A stretch of 64,000 nt of DNA, from the NCBI GenBank assembly GCA_031826515.1, contig CP134536.1, positions 3,974,501 through 4,038,500 on the forward strand. Reading direction: 5' to 3'. The position numbers were made by a program, and so were the translations under genes. The notes under the pieces are model-generated. The model was not told the DNA's origin, did no database searches, and worked only from the letters and a program-made list of their open reading frames with translations. Source of the DNA: Flavobacteriaceae bacterium HL-DH10 (lineage in GTDB: Bacteria; Bacteroidota; Bacteroidia; Flavobacteriales; Flavobacteriaceae). Within the stretch, counting starts at the first letter, position 1; each line of letters opens with the position of its first letter. Positions 31,742 to 41,207 of this stretch are shown one piece after another.

Positions 31742-31957
31742 ACGGTCTTAAATTTTCTGTCCGATTAAAGGTAGCAACTCCACTCCAATCCGTGCTAGTC
31801 TTTAACACAAACACTGGGATTCCATCTGTTATTTTAAAAATTGAGTTTTAAAACGTACTTCGTTTTATGTTCACTTACTTTTTATCTCCTTTATACAATA
31901 CAGTAATAAAATCAAAACCTATAGTTCAAAATTGCAGGTTTAATTCTACAAAACCAT
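31742..31957. other. Spacer between the IS remnant and the GH106 gene
   Basis: No gene supported. On the minus strand 31770-31840 reads open as a short stretch ITDGIPVFVLKTSTDWSGVA, which may be a fragment of a lost coding sequence or part of a dispersed repeat. I could not identify it. Confidence 0.35.
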
Positions 31958-34900
31958 TTATTTCAATTGAATTATTTTTATATCTCCAATTAACCCCGAA
32001 GGCCTTAAAGGCGAATCTTTTTGATAGAAAGGCATCGTTGTAAATGTTTTCTTTTCTATAACATCTGGTTGTGCATCTCCAACTAAACGATTCGCCCATA
32101 AATTAGTTACTTTAATTTCTAACTGATTATCACCTTTCACAATAGCATTTGTAACGTCTATTTGATAAGGTTTTTTCCAAATAACGCCAACTTTTTTACC
32201 ATTAAGAGTTACTTCTGCTATATGTTTTAGGTCATCAAATTGAAGAATGTACGTGCTCTTTTCATCTATGTTTAAAAACTCAAAACCATTTTTATAAGTT
32301 GCTGTACCGCTAAAATATTTTGTCTCATCTGAAGTTGTCCATGATGTAAGTGCCTGGCTTTCTTTTAAAAGTCCATTAAAATCAACCACCCAGGTTCCAC
32401 CTATAATTTGTTGAGATTTTTCTTGAGGTAAAGCCACATTAAAACTAGTTACCTCTGAAACTTCATCAAAAACTATAAATACCGCATCCCAAGATTTTAA
32501 AGCTAATGATACGTTTGTTCTATCCCCAATTATTTCATAAGAAACCGTCGTAATTGCACCTGTTTCGGCATTTAAAAGTTTAGGTTTTTTTCCAGACACC
32601 TTAAAACTGACTTTTGTATTCGTAGGATTTTCATTTCTGTTATTTAACCAGTAAATATCGGTATCGTTATCGACCCTATGTTTAAATCGAATATCATGAT
32701 CGGTATCTGTGATTAAAACGTCTTCTGGTATTTCTATGTTTAAATTGATCCCAACATTATCCATACTCCAAACCTCCTCTGCTAGCTTTTCAAATTCAAT
32801 TTGATTATCTGACAAACTAGGGGAACCCTTAGGTTTTTCTCCTATAATTCTAGCACCAGATTTAGCCAGTTCAGCTAGTTTTTTCAATACAGGAAATGTC
32901 ATCCATTTTGCACTGGCATCTAACATTAACACCTCATAAGTGTTGCCGCTTTGCGCTACCAGTTTTCCATCCTTTGTTTCAATCGCATCAATTAAAGCCG
33001 TTGCATTACAAAAGTCAAATTCGTAACCTTTAGGAATATTAGGTAGTTGGTCTTTAAATAGCCAAGTAATATTTTCATTTTCTCCATAGTAATATAGAAT
33101 ATCAGCAACATTTTTACCTTTCTGCATCATATAACTACTACGTGATAAATAATCTATCCATGCTTTAGCTCCTGCTCCAGACCAAGTTTCATGTCTTGTA
33201 AAATATTGACCGAAAGGTCCTAATGTAAAACCAGGTTTTTTATCATCTAAAGGCTGATGTACCGAAGTATGTATTACAAAACGATTTAAACCAGATGCTA
33301 ATTCCATATCGGCAGTCCGTTTTAAACTTTCAGGATATTCTTGAAAAGGTTTCCCTACTGATGTCATAGACTCAGCTGCTACAAATGGTTTTCCGTATAT
33401 GTTTGCTACCGATGCTGATTCGCGAATATCGGCTTCACTCCTAACCTCTTCGTCTGCTCCTTCCGCTAAACTTCCTGGTGTCCACATGGCGGCCATAGGA
33501 ATATCTGCATGACGTTTTACATCCATGCCATCGACCAGATAAACCCGTTTATTTTCATGGGATTCTGTATAACGCTTCATCCCTCTTTTATGAAGCTCTT
33601 CTCCAATAACATCATAATGGTTTTCTGCTACAAGGTCACCTATCGTTTTACGAAAATCCCATAAAAACTTCTCGCTGGCTTCGTTGCTAACAACAGTTCT
33701 TCCAAGAAGTACTGGTAGCCATTTTACTATACTGTACCCACATTTTTTTTCAAATTCTTGAGGAAAGTTTGAAGTCCAATTCATTAAACCTGCTTCATAA
33801 CTATCCAAAATCATATATTCCAACCCATTTGCCCCCAGCTTATTTCCTGTAGCATCTTTATACATGTCTAAATAGGTATTGATATACTTTCTAACGGCTT
33901 CTTTATTCAATTTATCGACCTCTAAACCTGTTGCTTCAGGCGAAGCGGGATGGTTTTGACGTCCTGTAAGCGCGTAACCAAACCTTACAATTTTCCATTG
34001 TCCTTTTGGAACCTCCCATTTTAAAGTGCCATCTGGCTGCATTTTACTGGATAGGTCTATAATATTTTCTTCTGAAATAATATCACTTTCGTTATTCGAA
34101 GAATCCACCCTATTTTCTGTCCATGGACTAAAACCTGCTTTGTCTTCTATTTGATCGATTCTTGATGTATTATACAATACAAATTCAGCAACCTCAACAC
34201 CATTAGGATGAAGCTCTCCCATTGGCGCACCTGCCATTAATGCAAAAATATCTGGTTTAGGAGGTAGTGTTTCAAAGCACATACGCCAGTATTTAGCAGT
34301 AGTTGGTTTTATCGAAACTGTATTAAATGGTACATGTGAACCAGAAACTGTGGCTATTGTTCTAAAATTAATGCCATCATCACTAACTTTTAAACTTCGG
34401 TTTTTAACACCTCCATTGAATTCAGCCAATTTATCATGACTAGCTCCTGAAACTGAAAAAGCTTTAAATGTTTGTGGTGAATTAAAAGCATATTGCACCC
34501 ACATATCTTCGCCAACTTTTGTTGGTGGCAGGAAATACGACTTAGACAAATCATTATCCATTACATATTTAGTATCAAAATCACCTCCGCTTTTGCTCAA
34601 AATAGGACTTAATTCTGCTAACTGTTTTTCATTATCAGGAAGCTTATAAGCAATAACAAAGGCATCTTTATAAAACTTTGGTTTCTCACCAACAAAAGCA
34701 CCATCCATACCTTCTTCATCCATTGGCACATCTTGAAAATTACCAATATTACTAGGAGGCTCTGGTAACTTTCCACTATAATTTTGTCCGCCCTTAACAA
34801 CAACCTCAGACCAAACATATTTTTTCATGCCATCTTTAGGTTCTACCCAAGGACCTCCTGTAACGCTCCATCCCGGCGAACCTGCTATAGCCATCTCAAA

Positions 34901-35245
34901 ACCTTTTTTAGCAGCTAAATCTGTTGTGAAACTAAAGGCATCTTTCCATTGTGGCGTCATATAGACCAACCTGTTAGGCACCACAACTGGAGTTAAAAAT
35001 TTAGCATCGAAATTATGAAAACCTCCAATACCAATGCTTTCCATCCAATCTAAATCTTTTTGAATCCCTTCTTTGGTAATATTACCATTCATCCAATGCC
35101 ACCAAACCCTGGGTTTAGCAGTATTTGGAGGTGTTTTAAAATCTTGATAAAAAGACTCATTACTTTGCTTGTTTTCATTAGTATTACAGCTAATCGCAAC
35201 TAAAAAAAGCAAAAAAGAACAGCTTATAGATATTACTTTTTTCAT
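31958..35245 (-). CDS. GH106-type alpha-L-rhamnosidase lipoprotein
   Basis: 1095 residues, standard for GH106. The start is a lipoprotein signal peptide MKKVISISCSFLLFLVAISC with lipobox Cys20. KPRVWWHWMNGNITKEGIQKDLDWM and GIGGFHNFDAKF are GH106 signature segments. Later come SPGWSVTGGPWV, LEYMILDSYEAGLMNWT with acidic residues of the barrel, and a C-terminal beta-sandwich (YTLQFDDLKHIAEVTLNGKKVGVIWKKPYQ-like). It releases alpha-L-rhamnose at the outer membrane or periplasm from glycans or phenolic glycosides. Last gene of the extradiol dioxygenase operon, 81 bp after the FAH gene, which ties deglycosylation to aromatic breakdown. Confidence 0.85.
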   Translation of the reverse strand: MKKVISISCSFLLFLVAISCNTNENKQSNESFYQDFKTPPNTAKPRVWWHWMNGNITKEGIQKDLDWMESIGIGGFHNFDAKFLTPVVVPNRLVYMTPQWKDAFSFTTDLAAKKGFEMAIAGSPGWSVTGGPWVEPKDGMKKYVWSEVVVKGGQNYSGKLPEPPSNIGNFQDVPMDEEGMDGAFVGEKPKFYKDAFVIAYKLPDNEKQLAELSPILSKSGGDFDTKYVMDNDLSKSYFLPPTKVGEDMWVQYAFNSPQTFKAFSVSGASHDKLAEFNGGVKNRSLKVSDDGINFRTIATVSGSHVPFNTVSIKPTTAKYWRMCFETLPPKPDIFALMAGAPMGELHPNGVEVAEFVLYNTSRIDQIEDKAGFSPWTENRVDSSNNESDIISEENIIDLSSKMQPDGTLKWEVPKGQWKIVRFGYALTGRQNHPASPEATGLEVDKLNKEAVRKYINTYLDMYKDATGNKLGANGLEYMILDSYEAGLMNWTSNFPQEFEKKCGYSIVKWLPVLLGRTVVSNEASEKFLWDFRKTIGDLVAENHYDVIGEELHKRGMKRYTESHENKRVYLVDGMDVKRHADIPMAAMWTPGSLAEGADEEVRSEADIRESASVANIYGKPFVAAESMTSVGKPFQEYPESLKRTADMELASGLNRFVIHTSVHQPLDDKKPGFTLGPFGQYFTRHETWSGAGAKAWIDYLSRSSYMMQKGKNVADILYYYGENENITWLFKDQLPNIPKGYEFDFCNATALIDAIETKDGKLVAQSGNTYEVLMLDASAKWMTFPVLKKLAELAKSGARIIGEKPKGSPSLSDNQIEFEKLAEEVWSMDNVGINLNIEIPEDVLITDTDHDIRFKHRVDNDTDIYWLNNRNENPTNTKVSFKVSGKKPKLLNAETGAITTVSYEIIGDRTNVSLALKSWDAVFIVFDEVSEVTSFNVALPQEKSQQIIGGTWVVDFNGLLKESQALTSWTTSDETKYFSGTATYKNGFEFLNIDEKSTYILQFDDLKHIAEVTLNGKKVGVIWKKPYQIDVTNAIVKGDNQLEIKVTNLWANRLVGDAQPDVIEKKTFTTMPFYQKDSPLRPSGLIGDIKIIQLK

Positions 35246-35326
35246 TTATAATAAATTTTAAATTTAAAAAAGTCCAAATAATTAAATTTAGACTTTTAAC
35301 CAATTAACACAGAAATTATAACTAAC

Positions 35327-36280
35327 TCAAATAACTGTATTTTTTAATACACCAATACCTTCTATTTCAAGCTCTACAACATCTCCGGGCTCCAATGGTC
35401 GGTGCACCGAAAAATTGTTTTCTATCAAACTGCCCCAGCCAACGGTTCCGCTTCCTAAAATATCACCAGGCATCAGGGAAACATTGTTTTCAGATGCACG
35501 TTGCATCATTTCCGGAAAGCTCCAATGCACCGTTTTGTAATTGCCTTCGCAAATGGTTTCTCCATTAATTTTTGCAGTCATTTTTAAATCGAACCTACTG
35601 CCTGTGTGTTTGGGCATGGCCAAATGTTCTGGGTGACTTTCCCTATTTATAGAACAACGGTATTGTTCAAATTCGTCTTTGGTGACGATGCAAGGCCCAA
35701 TGGCATTGGCAAAATCCTTACCTTTATGTGGCCCCAAAGGCACGGTCATTTCACGCTTTTGGATGGCACGTGCCGTCCAATCGTTAAAAACCGTATAACC
35801 GAAAATATAATCGTCGGCATCTTCAATTTTAATGTCTTTTCCTTTTTTGCCAATAATCACGGCCATCTCCAATTCAATATCCAACTTGGTTTCTTTTTCC
35901 GGACGTTTTATCTCATCATTGGGTCCATAAACACCGTGGTGGTTGGTGAAGTAAAAAATAGGCATTTCGTACCAAGCTTCCCCTACTGTATGTCCGAATG
36001 ATTTTGAGGCATTGAGCATATGCTGCTCAAAGCCAATATAATCTCTAAAACTTCTTGGATTTGGTAATGGCGCTATTAACGTCACTTCACCTAATGAATA
36101 ATGCGGTGCTATGTCTCCAAGAGCTTTTATTGTTTTAAAATATTCCTCATGGTTATCAATAAATGAAAGCATATCAGTTGGAAGCGATGCTTCTGCCAAA
36201 TTCATATCAACAACTTGAGTACCTTCAATCCATCCTATACGGGTATTTCCTTCTCTATTTATAAATGTAACTAATTTCAT
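35327..36280 (-). CDS. Fumarylacetoacetate hydrolase (FAH) family enzyme
   Basis: 317 residues. FAH metal ligands are E136-x-E138 (DIELEMAVIIG) and D167 (FNDWTARAIQ), with FANAIGPCIVT and PGDILGSGTVGWGS near the C-terminus. The family hydrolyses C-C bonds in acylpyruvates, or acts as hydratase/decarboxylase in meta-cleavage pathways. It lies after the extradiol dioxygenase, alpha/beta hydrolase and FAD monooxygenase genes, so it likely handles a ring-opened dienoate or acylpyruvate. The gene appears higher in GC than its neighbours, which may reflect its own origin. Confidence 0.85.
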   Translation of the reverse strand: MKLVTFINREGNTRIGWIEGTQVVDMNLAEASLPTDMLSFIDNHEEYFKTIKALGDIAPHYSLGEVTLIAPLPNPRSFRDYIGFEQHMLNASKSFGHTVGEAWYEMPIFYFTNHHGVYGPNDEIKRPEKETKLDIELEMAVIIGKKGKDIKIEDADDYIFGYTVFNDWTARAIQKREMTVPLGPHKGKDFANAIGPCIVTKDEFEQYRCSINRESHPEHLAMPKHTGSRFDLKMTAKINGETICEGNYKTVHWSFPEMMQRASENNVSLMPGDILGSGTVGWGSLIENNFSVHRPLEPGDVVELEIEGIGVLKNTVI

Positions 36281-36295
36281 ATTCTTTATTAATTT

Positions 36296-37435
36296 TTAAA
36301 TTGGTTGGGTAAGTGCCATACATGTTTTTCCCATTTCAGCACCTATATTTACACCTTCAGGTAATTGTTTTCCTTTAAAAGTCATTAACTCCCATTCCCC
36401 TATGCGCTCTGAGCTTTCAACAACCATTTTACATCGTTCATATCTGCGTGCCATAAATCTTGAAAATATGGCAGAAGTGCCATCTTGCTTTTCAATTTCT
36501 TCTGCCAATACCACAGCATCTTCAATAGCTAATGCTGCCCCAGACCCCAACTGAGGTAAAGTTGCATGTGCCCCATCGCCAATAATTATAGCATTTCCTT
36601 TATACCAAGGTGCTGGTAAACTTAAAGTTTCTAAAGGGCGATAATTAACCAATTTAGGATCAACTACTTGATCTATTAAATCTTGAACCATAGCAACTGG
36701 ATATTCTTGCATGTACGATTTTAGCATAGGTATCATCTGTTCTTCTTTTATAAAAGGATTATCAGCACCTTCTGCTGATACCACAAACATGTATATAGTA
36801 TCTTCGGTCATTGGGATTAAACCTAACTTGCTTTTCTTTCCAAAATACATGTAGCCCGTGTCCAAATCTTTTGGTCTTTTAAAAGCATAACGCCATACCG
36901 AAAGTCCTACATAATTTGGTTTATAATCTCCAAAAATCAAACTACGTACTTTTGAGTTTACACCATCGGCACCAATCAGTATATCATAACTCCCAATGTT
37001 TCCATCTGAAAACACCACATCAACACCATCTTCCTTTTCTTTTATTTCATTAACAGTCAATCCCATTTGGTATTTTGTACCCAAAGCTTTGCTTCTTTCA
37101 AACAATACTTCATGTAAAATTCGTCTTGAAATCCCATTATGACTTGGAAAACGACCTATTGGAGGTGTTCCTACTTCGGCAACTTGATGACCCGTTGGCG
37201 TACACATTTTTACTTGGGCGTACGGGCATCCTCGATTCATAGCTTCATCTGCGACACCGAGTTCATCTAGTGCTCTTAAAGCATTTGCTTGTTGAATGAT
37301 ACCTACGCCATATACATCAAACTTGGGTTCGATTTCAACTATATCTACATTTATCCCTATTTGTCTAAGCGCGATAGCTACAGATTGTCCACCTATACCG
37401 CCTCCTACAATTAGTACATTATTTATTGATTCCAT
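36296..37435 (-). CDS. FAD-dependent aromatic monooxygenase (PHBH fold, class A)
   Basis: 379 residues. Dinucleotide fold VLIVGGGIGGQSVAIALRQ at the N-terminus, the DG motif SYDILIGADGVNSKVRSLIFG at mid-protein, and the second FAD motif GNAIIIGDGAHATLPQLGSGAA towards the C-terminus. These are class A flavin hydroxylases such as salicylate or hydroxybenzoate hydroxylases, which use NAD(P)H and O2. It would hydroxylate an aromatic ring to give the catecholic or hydroquinone substrate of the neighbouring extradiol dioxygenase. The exact substrate is not decidable. Confidence 0.87.
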   Translation of the reverse strand: MESINNVLIVGGGIGGQSVAIALRQIGINVDIVEIEPKFDVYGVGIIQQANALRALDELGVADEAMNRGCPYAQVKMCTPTGHQVAEVGTPPIGRFPSHNGISRRILHEVLFERSKALGTKYQMGLTVNEIKEKEDGVDVVFSDGNIGSYDILIGADGVNSKVRSLIFGDYKPNYVGLSVWRYAFKRPKDLDTGYMYFGKKSKLGLIPMTEDTIYMFVVSAEGADNPFIKEEQMIPMLKSYMQEYPVAMVQDLIDQVVDPKLVNYRPLETLSLPAPWYKGNAIIIGDGAHATLPQLGSGAALAIEDAVVLAEEIEKQDGTSAIFSRFMARRYERCKMVVESSERIGEWELMTFKGKQLPEGVNIGAEMGKTCMALTQPI

Positions 37436-37492
37436 AATTAGTTTAGTGGTTTTTTTAGTTGGTTTTAAATTACAAAAAAAGAGTTGATTTTA

Positions 37493-38602
37493 CTATAATC
37501 TTTCCGCAATCCAATCGTACATATTAAACGTTTTTGTAAAATCGTCTATTTGACAATGTTGAGAACCACTTTCACCTTTCGGAATTACTTCCAATTGATG
37601 TTCACAAGTTAAGTGTTTTTCTAGGTTATAGGCATGCTCAACAAAATTTTGCTTATCATCTTCTCCATGAAGAATATAGGTTGGCATCGAAATTTTCTCT
37701 GCTACACCATTTTCAAGAGTAAAACCTTTAAGTTTCTCAAGAACTTGGTCATAACTATCGGCATCCATAATATGCTCAACTATCTCTGCTAAAGGATGCG
37801 TTGCTGGTCTGCCCGCCCAAACTTGGTAATAAGACCAAACGGCTCCAAAAATCATACAAACCTTAAATCTAGGTTCGAAAGCAGCACATCGGGCAGCCAT
37901 ATAACCTCCCATAGATACAGCTCCAATACCAATACGGCCGGTATCAATTTCATCTTTTAAATTATCAATACAATACTCTAAAACTGCTGTTCCTGCCACA
38001 TTATAATCATGACGAGAATGAATGTTATTTAATCTTAAAGCAGCGCCTTGCCCTGGCCCATCCATAGCCAGTAAAGCTATGCCACGTTCGTTTAAATGCT
38101 GACCAATACCGAAATAAAGCTCTTCTGCCAAACTATCCAAACCGCCAAACATAACCATTACCGGAGGGTTTTTAACACCTGTAGGCTTAAACAAATATCC
38201 TGGTAAAAAAGAGCCTTCAAATGGTACTTCTACCTGTAACGGTTTTTCATCAAAATATTTAATGGCTTTTAAAAATGCTTCTCTAGCTTTTAAATAGGTT
38301 GGTATTTTTTTCTCGTGTCCCAGCTTCATAAAAAACTCGGCTGAACGCAAGTAATTAAACGCTCTTAAATAAGTACGTCTTGCCGAAATATAATGTCCGT
38401 TTTTTTTAAATTCTTCTGCCAGTTCATAAACGGGATTCCCTTTTTTGAGCCAAGCTTCATTATAAGATTCTCTATTATTTGGGTCGATATCTGCTGCAAC
38501 CTCAAGTATTTCTGCAAATTCACCTCCACCATAATGTGCCTGTGTAAGAGCTCTATTTACTTGATAGGACGGCATGTACTGTCCTGGAAAATAATGCCAC
38601 AT
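37493..38602 (-). CDS. Alpha/beta hydrolase of the FrsA/DUF1100 type, probable C-C bond hydrolase
   Basis: 369 residues. A helical cap of about 120 residues precedes the hydrolase core, as in 2,6-dihydroxypseudooxynicotine hydrolase. Nucleophile S230 in GIGAVSMGGYMA, oxyanion region MVMFGGLDS, acidic residue in LHGEDDKQNF and histidine in GSQHCQID. Homologues cleave the C-C bond between an aromatic or dienoate part and a carbonyl. The gene lies directly after the extradiol dioxygenase gene (41-bp gap), so hydrolysis of the ring-cleavage product, or removal of an acyl side chain, is probable. Confidence 0.8.
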   Translation of the reverse strand: MWHYFPGQYMPSYQVNRALTQAHYGGGEFAEILEVAADIDPNNRESYNEAWLKKGNPVYELAEEFKKNGHYISARRTYLRAFNYLRSAEFFMKLGHEKKIPTYLKAREAFLKAIKYFDEKPLQVEVPFEGSFLPGYLFKPTGVKNPPVMVMFGGLDSLAEELYFGIGQHLNERGIALLAMDGPGQGAALRLNNIHSRHDYNVAGTAVLEYCIDNLKDEIDTGRIGIGAVSMGGYMAARCAAFEPRFKVCMIFGAVWSYYQVWAGRPATHPLAEIVEHIMDADSYDQVLEKLKGFTLENGVAEKISMPTYILHGEDDKQNFVEHAYNLEKHLTCEHQLEVIPKGESGSQHCQIDDFTKTFNMYDWIAERL

Positions 38603-38643
38603 AATTTTTTTATTTTTTAGTTATTATTTAGAATAAATAGACT

Positions 38644-39636
38644 TTATACATCCATAGGTTTTACGGTACCATCTTCAGAAAGACCTGCTTTTTTACCTTT
38701 ACCCATTTCTTTAAAAGGGTTAGCAAATCCCCAAGCATCATTTGGGTTATCTTTTAAATAGTGTACGTCTAAATGATCTGGTGCAAAAACCAATCTTGCA
38801 CAAGCGTAATATTCAAACAAGACACCACTTCCTGGATCGATAATATAAATAAAGAATCCTTCATCTGCTTTATGTCTTGTTGGTGCGCCCATAACACTCT
38901 TATACCCTTTTTCTGTGAAATAATCTAAAGCTAATAAAACTTCCTCTCTACTATCCACATTCCAACAAATATGATTTAGAACACCTGCCTTTGGCTCAAT
39001 ATTAGGATCTGTAAAAACAGCAATATCATGGGATAAGTTTGCTAATGTATGTAGCCCACCTATTGGTGGCATATCATCTGAAATCCTAATTTCATCGGGA
39101 TTCTTAAAGCCCAATTCTTTCCAAAATGCTTTTTCTAATTCATAAGCCCCCTTAGACACCATATAAGTTACATGATCAAACCGTCTTGGGTTCGCTCCTT
39201 TACCTCTATTACTAGCATATCTATCTGCATAAATACTTCCGCGTTCACCTTCTTCTCGTAACCATTCTACATCCCAAAACACTTCATGCATATGTCCTTC
39301 TGGTGATTGAAATTTAAATGCTTTTCCGTGACCTTGATCACCATCGTACCATCCTCTACCAGCACCAATGCTTTCTAGATATTGTACTGCATCTTCTAAA
39401 GCTTCAGGACTATCAGCTCTCCAACCTATATGACCAAGACCAGATTCATTGCTTTGTGTTAACTTTAAGGTATGATGGAAATAATCTCCCCATGCTCGTA
39501 AATAAACTGAATTTTCCTCTCTTCCAGTTATATCCATACCAACTATATCACCAAAGAAGTGTACTGATTTTTCTAAATCTTTAGTAAGCACTTCTACATG
39601 TGCCATTTGTGAAAAATAATGTGGATTTCTTGCCAT
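38644..39636 (-). CDS. Type I extradiol ring-cleavage dioxygenase (VOC family)
   Basis: 330 residues with two vicinal-oxygen-chelate halves. Probable Fe(II) ligands are H155 (FDHVTYMV), H222 (VLNHICWNV) and E275 (VLFEYYACA), in the positions of catechol 2,3-dioxygenases. The N-terminal half (MAHVEVLTKDLEKSVHFFGDIVGM) is the regulatory VOC copy. It opens a catecholic ring by meta cleavage. First gene of an operon with the alpha/beta hydrolase, monooxygenase, FAH and GH106; a regulated promoter stands 92 bp upstream. The 3' end is extended by about 40 residues past the core. Confidence 0.88.
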   Translation of the reverse strand: MARNPHYFSQMAHVEVLTKDLEKSVHFFGDIVGMDITGREENSVYLRAWGDYFHHTLKLTQSNESGLGHIGWRADSPEALEDAVQYLESIGAGRGWYDGDQGHGKAFKFQSPEGHMHEVFWDVEWLREEGERGSIYADRYASNRGKGANPRRFDHVTYMVSKGAYELEKAFWKELGFKNPDEIRISDDMPPIGGLHTLANLSHDIAVFTDPNIEPKAGVLNHICWNVDSREEVLLALDYFTEKGYKSVMGAPTRHKADEGFFIYIIDPGSGVLFEYYACARLVFAPDHLDVHYLKDNPNDAWGFANPFKEMGKGKKAGLSEDGTVKPMDV

Positions 39637-39677
39637 ATCTATTAAAATTTATATGTTTTATTAATAATAATCTATTA

Positions 39678-39750
39678 CAAAAGTAAAGTTGTTATAACCT
39701 TCTAGTGAATCAATTACATTCTAATTATATTCAAAATCAATCTATTTAAC
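39678..39750 (-). promoter_or_regulatory. Regulon-type promoter of the extradiol dioxygenase operon
   Basis: On the minus strand: GATTGAT TTTGAAT box (39729-39742), TTGATTCAC (39705-39713) and -7 box TACTTTTG (39678-39685). The offsets from the -7 edge are 51 and 27 bp. The same boxes with identical offsets occur before the TonB receptor and the ABM-domain gene. Likely target of one AraC-type activator. Confidence 0.7.
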
Positions 39751-39787
39751 AATTTAAACAACTAAATTGTTATATTTTTTATTCATT

Positions 39788-40558
39788 TTACGCAAAAGCA
39801 CCTCCATCAACAGCCATAGCATGACCTGTAATAAAAGTTGATTGGTTAGAACATAACCAAAGAGCTACATCGGCTACTTCTTGTGGTTGTCCCATACGTT
39901 TCATCCGTTGATGATTAATTGCTTCTTCTTTTGCCTCTGGATTATAGGCCAACTTGCGTCGCCCCTCCATAAGCATTGGTGTTTCTATAGCTGTTGGACA
40001 TATGGCATTTATGCGAATGTTTTTGGTTGCATACTCAATAGCGGCACTTTTTACAATTCCAACCACCCCGTGCTTAGAAGCAGCATAAGGCACATTTTCT
40101 GGTTGACCAACCAAACCCGCTGCCGAGGACACACAAACTATGTTACCACCACCCGTTTTTAACATTTCTTGCAATTGATATTTAACACAGTACCAAGTTC
40201 CTGTAAGATTAATGTTTATTTGTTGCAACCAAGCATCTTCAGGATATTCATGGGTTGGCAGAGACAAATTACCAGCTATTCCTGCGGAATTAACGGCACA
40301 ATCCAATCTTCCAAATTCATCAACCGTTTTCTTAACCAAATGTTCAACGTCTTCTCGTTTTGAAATATCACATTTTACAAATATGGCTTTCCCGCCGATT
40401 GAACCTATTTCATTTACAACGCGTTCGCCCTGCTCTACATTCACATCGGAAACCACTACCCGACCTCCTTCCTTAGCAAAAGCCATAGCTGTTGCTTTCC
40501 CTATACCCGAGGAAGCTCCTGTAACTAAACATACTTTATCTTTAAATCTCATATTCAT
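39788..40558 (-). CDS. Short-chain dehydrogenase/reductase
   Basis: 256 residues, classical SDR. Cofactor motif TGASSGIGKA near residue 15, NNAG-like NSAGI, catalytic S and YxxxK in VSSAAGLVGQPENVPYAASKHG, and C-terminal TGHAMAVDGGAFA. The start overlaps the O-methyltransferase gene by 17 nt. It ends the operon headed by the TonB receptor. NAD(P)-dependent oxidation of an alcohol intermediate is expected; substrate unknown. Confidence 0.88.
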   Translation of the reverse strand: MNMRFKDKVCLVTGASSGIGKATAMAFAKEGGRVVVSDVNVEQGERVVNEIGSIGGKAIFVKCDISKREDVEHLVKKTVDEFGRLDCAVNSAGIAGNLSLPTHEYPEDAWLQQININLTGTWYCVKYQLQEMLKTGGGNIVCVSSAAGLVGQPENVPYAASKHGVVGIVKSAAIEYATKNIRINAICPTAIETPMLMEGRRKLAYNPEAKEEAINHQRMKRMGQPQEVADVALWLCSNQSTFITGHAMAVDGGAFA

Positions 40559-41189
40559 AATTCTTATAATGACTCACTTCTATTCCGCTACCAATAGGCA
40601 TGAGGATAGATGTAAATGTTTTCTTGTTAGTTATACTTTTTCTATATGCATTTGTTTCCTTTGTTGAATGTGGTGGCAAAAGCATATTATCACCTAAAAC
40701 CCAAGCTCCTTTATTTAATTTAGAATAGAACAAATCAAAGCATTCTACATACAGTTCTTTCCAAATATCCAACAACACAAAATCAAAAGTTTCAGTAGCA
40801 TTTTCTATACTTTCTAGAGCATCTCCTACCCTAAAATCGACAAATTGTATTAAACCAGCTTCCTCTATTTTTTCTTTAGCATATACCACTTTTTCAGGAT
40901 TATTCTCTAGGGTTATTACTTTCCCTTTATTTGCTCTTGCTGCTTCTGCCAACCAAAGTGTTGAATACCCATAGGAAGTTCCTATCTCCAATATTGTTTT
41001 GGCCTTACTGCCTTTTATTAAGGCATTTAAAAACTGGCCAACTTCCCTACCTACGGGAAGTAAAAATTCATCACGCATTTTCATGCCTTCCTCTAGGGGC
41101 AATGTTTGCATTAATTTATTTTCAGTTGCTATGCGTTTATGATATGTAGTTAATACGGACTGTACTTTTATGTCAAAATCTATCATCAT
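40542..41189 (-). CDS. SAM-dependent O-methyltransferase (caffeoyl-CoA/catechol type, class I)
   Basis: 215 residues. SAM site KTILEIGTSYGYSTLWLAEAA, acidic end of strand 2 VITLENNPEKV, metal/acid segment FDFVLLDIWKELY. This group methylates catecholic hydroxyls or works in reverse context as a detoxifying step. It is embedded in an aromatic operon, so it may protect or modify catechols; O-methylated products could then be demethylated by the VanA-like enzyme at 63162. The 17-nt overlap with the SDR gene implies coupling. Confidence 0.82.
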   Translation of the reverse strand: MMIDFDIKVQSVLTTYHKRIATENKLMQTLPLEEGMKMRDEFLLPVGREVGQFLNALIKGSKAKTILEIGTSYGYSTLWLAEAARANKGKVITLENNPEKVVYAKEKIEEAGLIQFVDFRVGDALESIENATETFDFVLLDIWKELYVECFDLFYSKLNKGAWVLGDNMLLPPHSTKETNAYRKSITNKKTFTSILMPIGSGIEVSHYKNYEYEI

Positions 41190-41207
41190 CTATTCGTATT
41201 GCGTAAA

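Larger units (their letters stand above)
30992..31764 (-). mobile_element. Remnant of an IS3-family insertion sequence
   Basis: Imperfect terminal inverted repeats: TCGGACA...TAAGACC starting at 30992, and its counterpart ending at 31764 (GGTCTTA...TGTCCGA). Two IS3-type frames are enclosed. At 773 bp it is much shorter than intact IS3 elements (1.2-1.5 kb) because the DDE core of orfB is missing. No target duplication could be settled. Confidence 0.75.

Noticed and set aside
31742-31957. Second insertion element between the IS remnant and GH106
   Set aside because: A short open stretch (ITDGIPVFVLKTSTDW) was seen, but there are no inverted ends and no further coding support.
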